Shown piece by piece: positions 61,840-64,000 of a stretch of 64,000 nt of DNA. The translations under genes and the position numbers were made by a program. This DNA is from Impatiens glandulifera. Lineage: Eukaryota; Streptophyta; Magnoliopsida; Ericales; Balsaminaceae. Below the pieces are notes generated by a model. The model was not told the origin of the DNA and made no database searches. It saw only the letters and a list, made by a program, of their open reading frames with translations. Within the stretch, counting starts at the first letter, position 1; every line of letters starts with the position of its first letter. The stretch covers positions 2,530,389-2,594,388 of the forward strand of contig NC_061864.1 in NCBI RefSeq assembly GCF_907164915.1, written 5' to 3'.

Positions 61840-62805
61840 AGGCATGGGTAATGAGGAATGGAAAAGAGAAATGAGATGTTTGGTTGGTGGTTTTGATTCA
61901 GGAAATTGATTGAAATTGATTTGATTTCAGGATACTCATGAATCATCCAATCCTCTCTAAATTGAAAGCAATGAGCGATACATTTTCTCTCCCATTATCA
62001 CCACTCTCCTATTTTCTCTCTTATAATTATAATTATAATTATAATTATATTATACGTTATTTTATAATTAACATAATAATAAATTTTATTTATTTATAAA
62101 TAAATAATTTCAATTATTTAAATAATATTAAGGAATTATTTAAAATAAAATTTTAGTAATAATTACAATAACTAATAATAATATAATTAATTTTAAATAT
62201 TATATATTAATAATAAAATTAAAATAAATTAATTAAAATATAAAATATAAAACTAAAAATAAAATAACAATTTTATATAAAAAATATTAAAAAATTAAAT
62301 ATGAAATATTTTAATAAAAATTATTATTAAAAAAATTATGCCATGTTATAATACATTATTAAATAAAATATTATATTTAATTTAATGTATATAATAATTG
62401 AAAACTTTATCTTATATTATTTATATTTATTTAATAATTATTTATTTATAATTAATAAAAAATTAAAACATTCAACATTTTTTTTTGTTATAATTATTTT
62501 TATTTTGAAAAAATATAATTAATATGAAAAAGTATTATATGTTTATATTTTTATTAAATTATGTCACTTAAATATTTTATATATTTTAAATAATTATGTT
62601 ATAAAAATAAAAATATTTTATATTTTTAATTTAATAAAATAAAATTAAAATTAATCATAATTTTAATAACAAAATTATATTTATAACTTTTCTCTTATAA
62701 ATCCAAACATTATAAATGGGAATGTGAATGATTAAAACTCTTAACCAAACACTACACTTCTATCAATCATACCTATTTCTATTCCTTTCTTTAAGCAAGC
62801 ACCCC
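61840..62805. mobile_element. Possible PIF/Harbinger-like non-autonomous element
   Basis: A 966-bp AT-rich body is flanked by TAA (61837-61839 and 62806-62808). It has loosely inverted ends (left AGGCATGGGTAATGAGGAAT, right ATTCCTTTCTTTAAGCAAGC then ACCCC) and an internal subterminal pair TGTTTGGTT / AACCAAACA. The 3-bp TAA duplication fits PIF/Harbinger, but the terminal match is weak and no transposase is present. Confidence 0.35.
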
Positions 62806-62934
62806 TAAGTATTATAATAAAAATAATTTAATAATTTAAATATTTAATAATTAGTAGATGACTAATTATTTGAAAATAATTATACTAATAATATCAAATA
62901 AGGCAAAACATTTATTAGGTAACATCTTCTTCAT

Positions 62935-63440
62935 CTTGAAGGAAATTGAAGAGACGAGCCTTCATTTTCGGTGGAACAGAATCAACTTCGATTGCTTTTG
63001 CATTTCCAGAATTCACAGGTTCATCCTGCTCCATCTCTCTAATCATCTTCTTTCTTTGAAATTCATCAAATACATGTTACATTTTCCTATATTGTTTGTT
63101 GAAATATGCATAGAAGAAACGATCGATCATCGATCAAGGAAATTAGATCTAATACCAGAGATCTTTTCTAATATATTTTTGCTTCAATTCTTAAAATCTC
63201 CAGCCGTGAAGAAAATTGAAGATACGAGCCTCCATTTTCGTTAGAACAGAATCAACAGATTGCTTCGCATCTCCAGAAATCACAGGTTCATCCTGCTCCC
63301 ATCTTTCTAAAGCTCTTCTTTCTCTGAGCTTCATCAAATGCATTCATGTTTTCCGTGAGCTCTAGACATTCGCTCTGTTATTGTTACTTGAACTATGCAT
63401 TGAGAAATGATCAATCAAGGAAAATAGATCTAATAGAACT
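62935..63440 (-). pseudogene. Duplicated about 230-bp coding-like fragment (two copies)
   Basis: Copy 1 (about 62935-63165) and copy 2 (about 63208-63440) are clearly related. Read on the minus strand, copy 2 gives REKRALERWEQDEPV-like sequence (about 63330-63280) continuing ISGDAKQSVDSVLTKMEAR. Copy 1 gives EMEQDEPVNSGNAKAIEVDS and on to VPPKMKARLFNFLQDEE. The same frame is kept through the core, but stops and length changes lie outside it. I do not recognise the family. It may be remnant exons of a decayed gene. Confidence 0.5.
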
Positions 63441-63559
63441 ACCAGTTTTTCCTATAGTAGAATTCCATCTATGACCTAGTTCTGTACAAATTATTTTGAT
63501 TATTCGCTACTTAGAGCCACAGTATGGATAACAATGCTATAGCTACATTAGAATTTGGA

Positions 63560-64000
63560 TTAAGAAACCGAATGTCCATTTTGCGTCCCTCGAATCATCT
63601 GCAAATCAGCTAACTGAACTACAGAATCATCAACCTTTTCTGCTTCTTGTCGATTTGGATTTCCATACTCTTGATCAGAAGACGCTCCCTCAAATGAAAA
63701 GATTTCTCTATCTGTCTGGTTTGAGGAGCAGATCGTTGGACTAGGGGTGGGAGGACAAGTAGAATTTGGGACAGTGTATGATGTCTCTGTTGCGTAATTT
63801 CCCTCTAGAGGGATCTGTGGTCCTCTGATGTTATCTATGCTGTGGATTGAATCCCTACCTCTGAATTCACTCTTTCTAAACGTGTGAGAAGAAAAGTCTT
63901 TCTTGTCAAACTGTCTTCCAAGCAGCATAATCTTGGACCAAAGAGAGCCTTCAACAGAGAGATGCTGCCTTCGCTCATATATGAAGAAAGCAGCATATAC
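63560..64000 (-). CDS. Glutamate receptor-like channel, clade 2 (GLR2.x), C-terminal part
   Basis: Partial minus-strand gene whose 5' part lies beyond the window; 146 codons plus the stop at 63560 are visible. The upstream end reads VYAAFFIYERRQHL, the end of the last transmembrane helix (M4) and the short cytosolic linker. It is followed by WSKIMLLGRQFDKKDFSSHT, which matches the 'FDxKDxxSHTF' signature of plant GLR2 C-termini. The remaining ~110 residues are a variable, Ser/Thr/Asn-rich cytosolic tail. GLRs are plasma- or endomembrane ligand-gated cation channels related to animal ionotropic glutamate receptors. No splice site is visible within the part seen. Confidence 0.8.
   Translation of the reverse strand, partial: VYAAFFIYERRQHLSVEGSLWSKIMLLGRQFDKKDFSSHTFRKSEFRGRDSIHSIDNIRGPQIPLEGNYATETSYTVPNSTCPPTPSPTICSSNQTDREIFSFEGASSDQEYGNPNRQEAEKVDDSVVQLADLQMIRGTQNGHSVS

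Noticed and set aside
62858..63244. Plus-strand 128-aa open frame
   Set aside because: It runs through AT-rich DNA and antisense to the duplicated coding-like fragments, and no family features are seen.

Overview
The window is nuclear DNA of a flowering plant, most likely a eudicot. It is AT-rich, the genes are split by GT-AG introns, and it carries plant-type transposons and long (TA)n tracts. All recognised genes are plant families. I could not resolve the species. Exon coordinates were worked out by hand from splice sites, reading phase and remembered family sequence, not from transcripts.

Left arm (1-20111), all plus strand: a 14-exon DCAF1 gene (CUL4-DDB1 ubiquitin-ligase substrate receptor), a 3-exon pollen-receptor-kinase-like LRR pseudokinase, and a 7-exon cytoplasmic kinase with an N-terminal universal-stress-protein domain.

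Centre (about 20100-38300): a repeat-rich block. Two diverged direct copies of a multi-kilobase AT-rich segment (A about 22230-26500, B about 30940-37630) flank a decayed LINE. The LINE is interrupted by a complete 2805-bp CACTA transposon with a 3-bp target duplication. The CACTA carries a four-exon, intron-retaining, decayed copy of a BTB/TAZ (BT) gene bracketed by a 26-bp direct repeat. This is the most unusual object here. Segment B, but not A, contains an intronless geranylgeranyl-diphosphate-reductase paralogue whose last codons lie in a short tandem repeat.

Right arm (38362-64000): an acidic protein with a C-terminal plant calmodulin-binding motif (plus strand), then four minus-strand genes: KAKU4-like nuclear-envelope/pore protein (9 exons), a membrane-anchored coiled-coil protein of the myosin-heavy-chain-like At4g31340 type (14 exons), a small DEDDy (WRN-type) 3'-5' exonuclease, and the 3' end of a clade-2 glutamate-receptor-like channel running off the window. 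Introns of several genes carry MITE-like elements, and one KAKU4 intron has a tRNA-derived SINE inserted in a MITE.

Five of these genes (DCAF1, PRK, USP-kinase, KAKU4, myosin-like) have, from memory, counterparts within a short stretch of Arabidopsis chromosome 4 (At4g31160-At4g31430). The non-repeat part therefore looks like a conserved syntenic block into which the repeat block was inserted. The genes do not form one pathway. No tRNA, rRNA, CRISPR or microbial features were seen.
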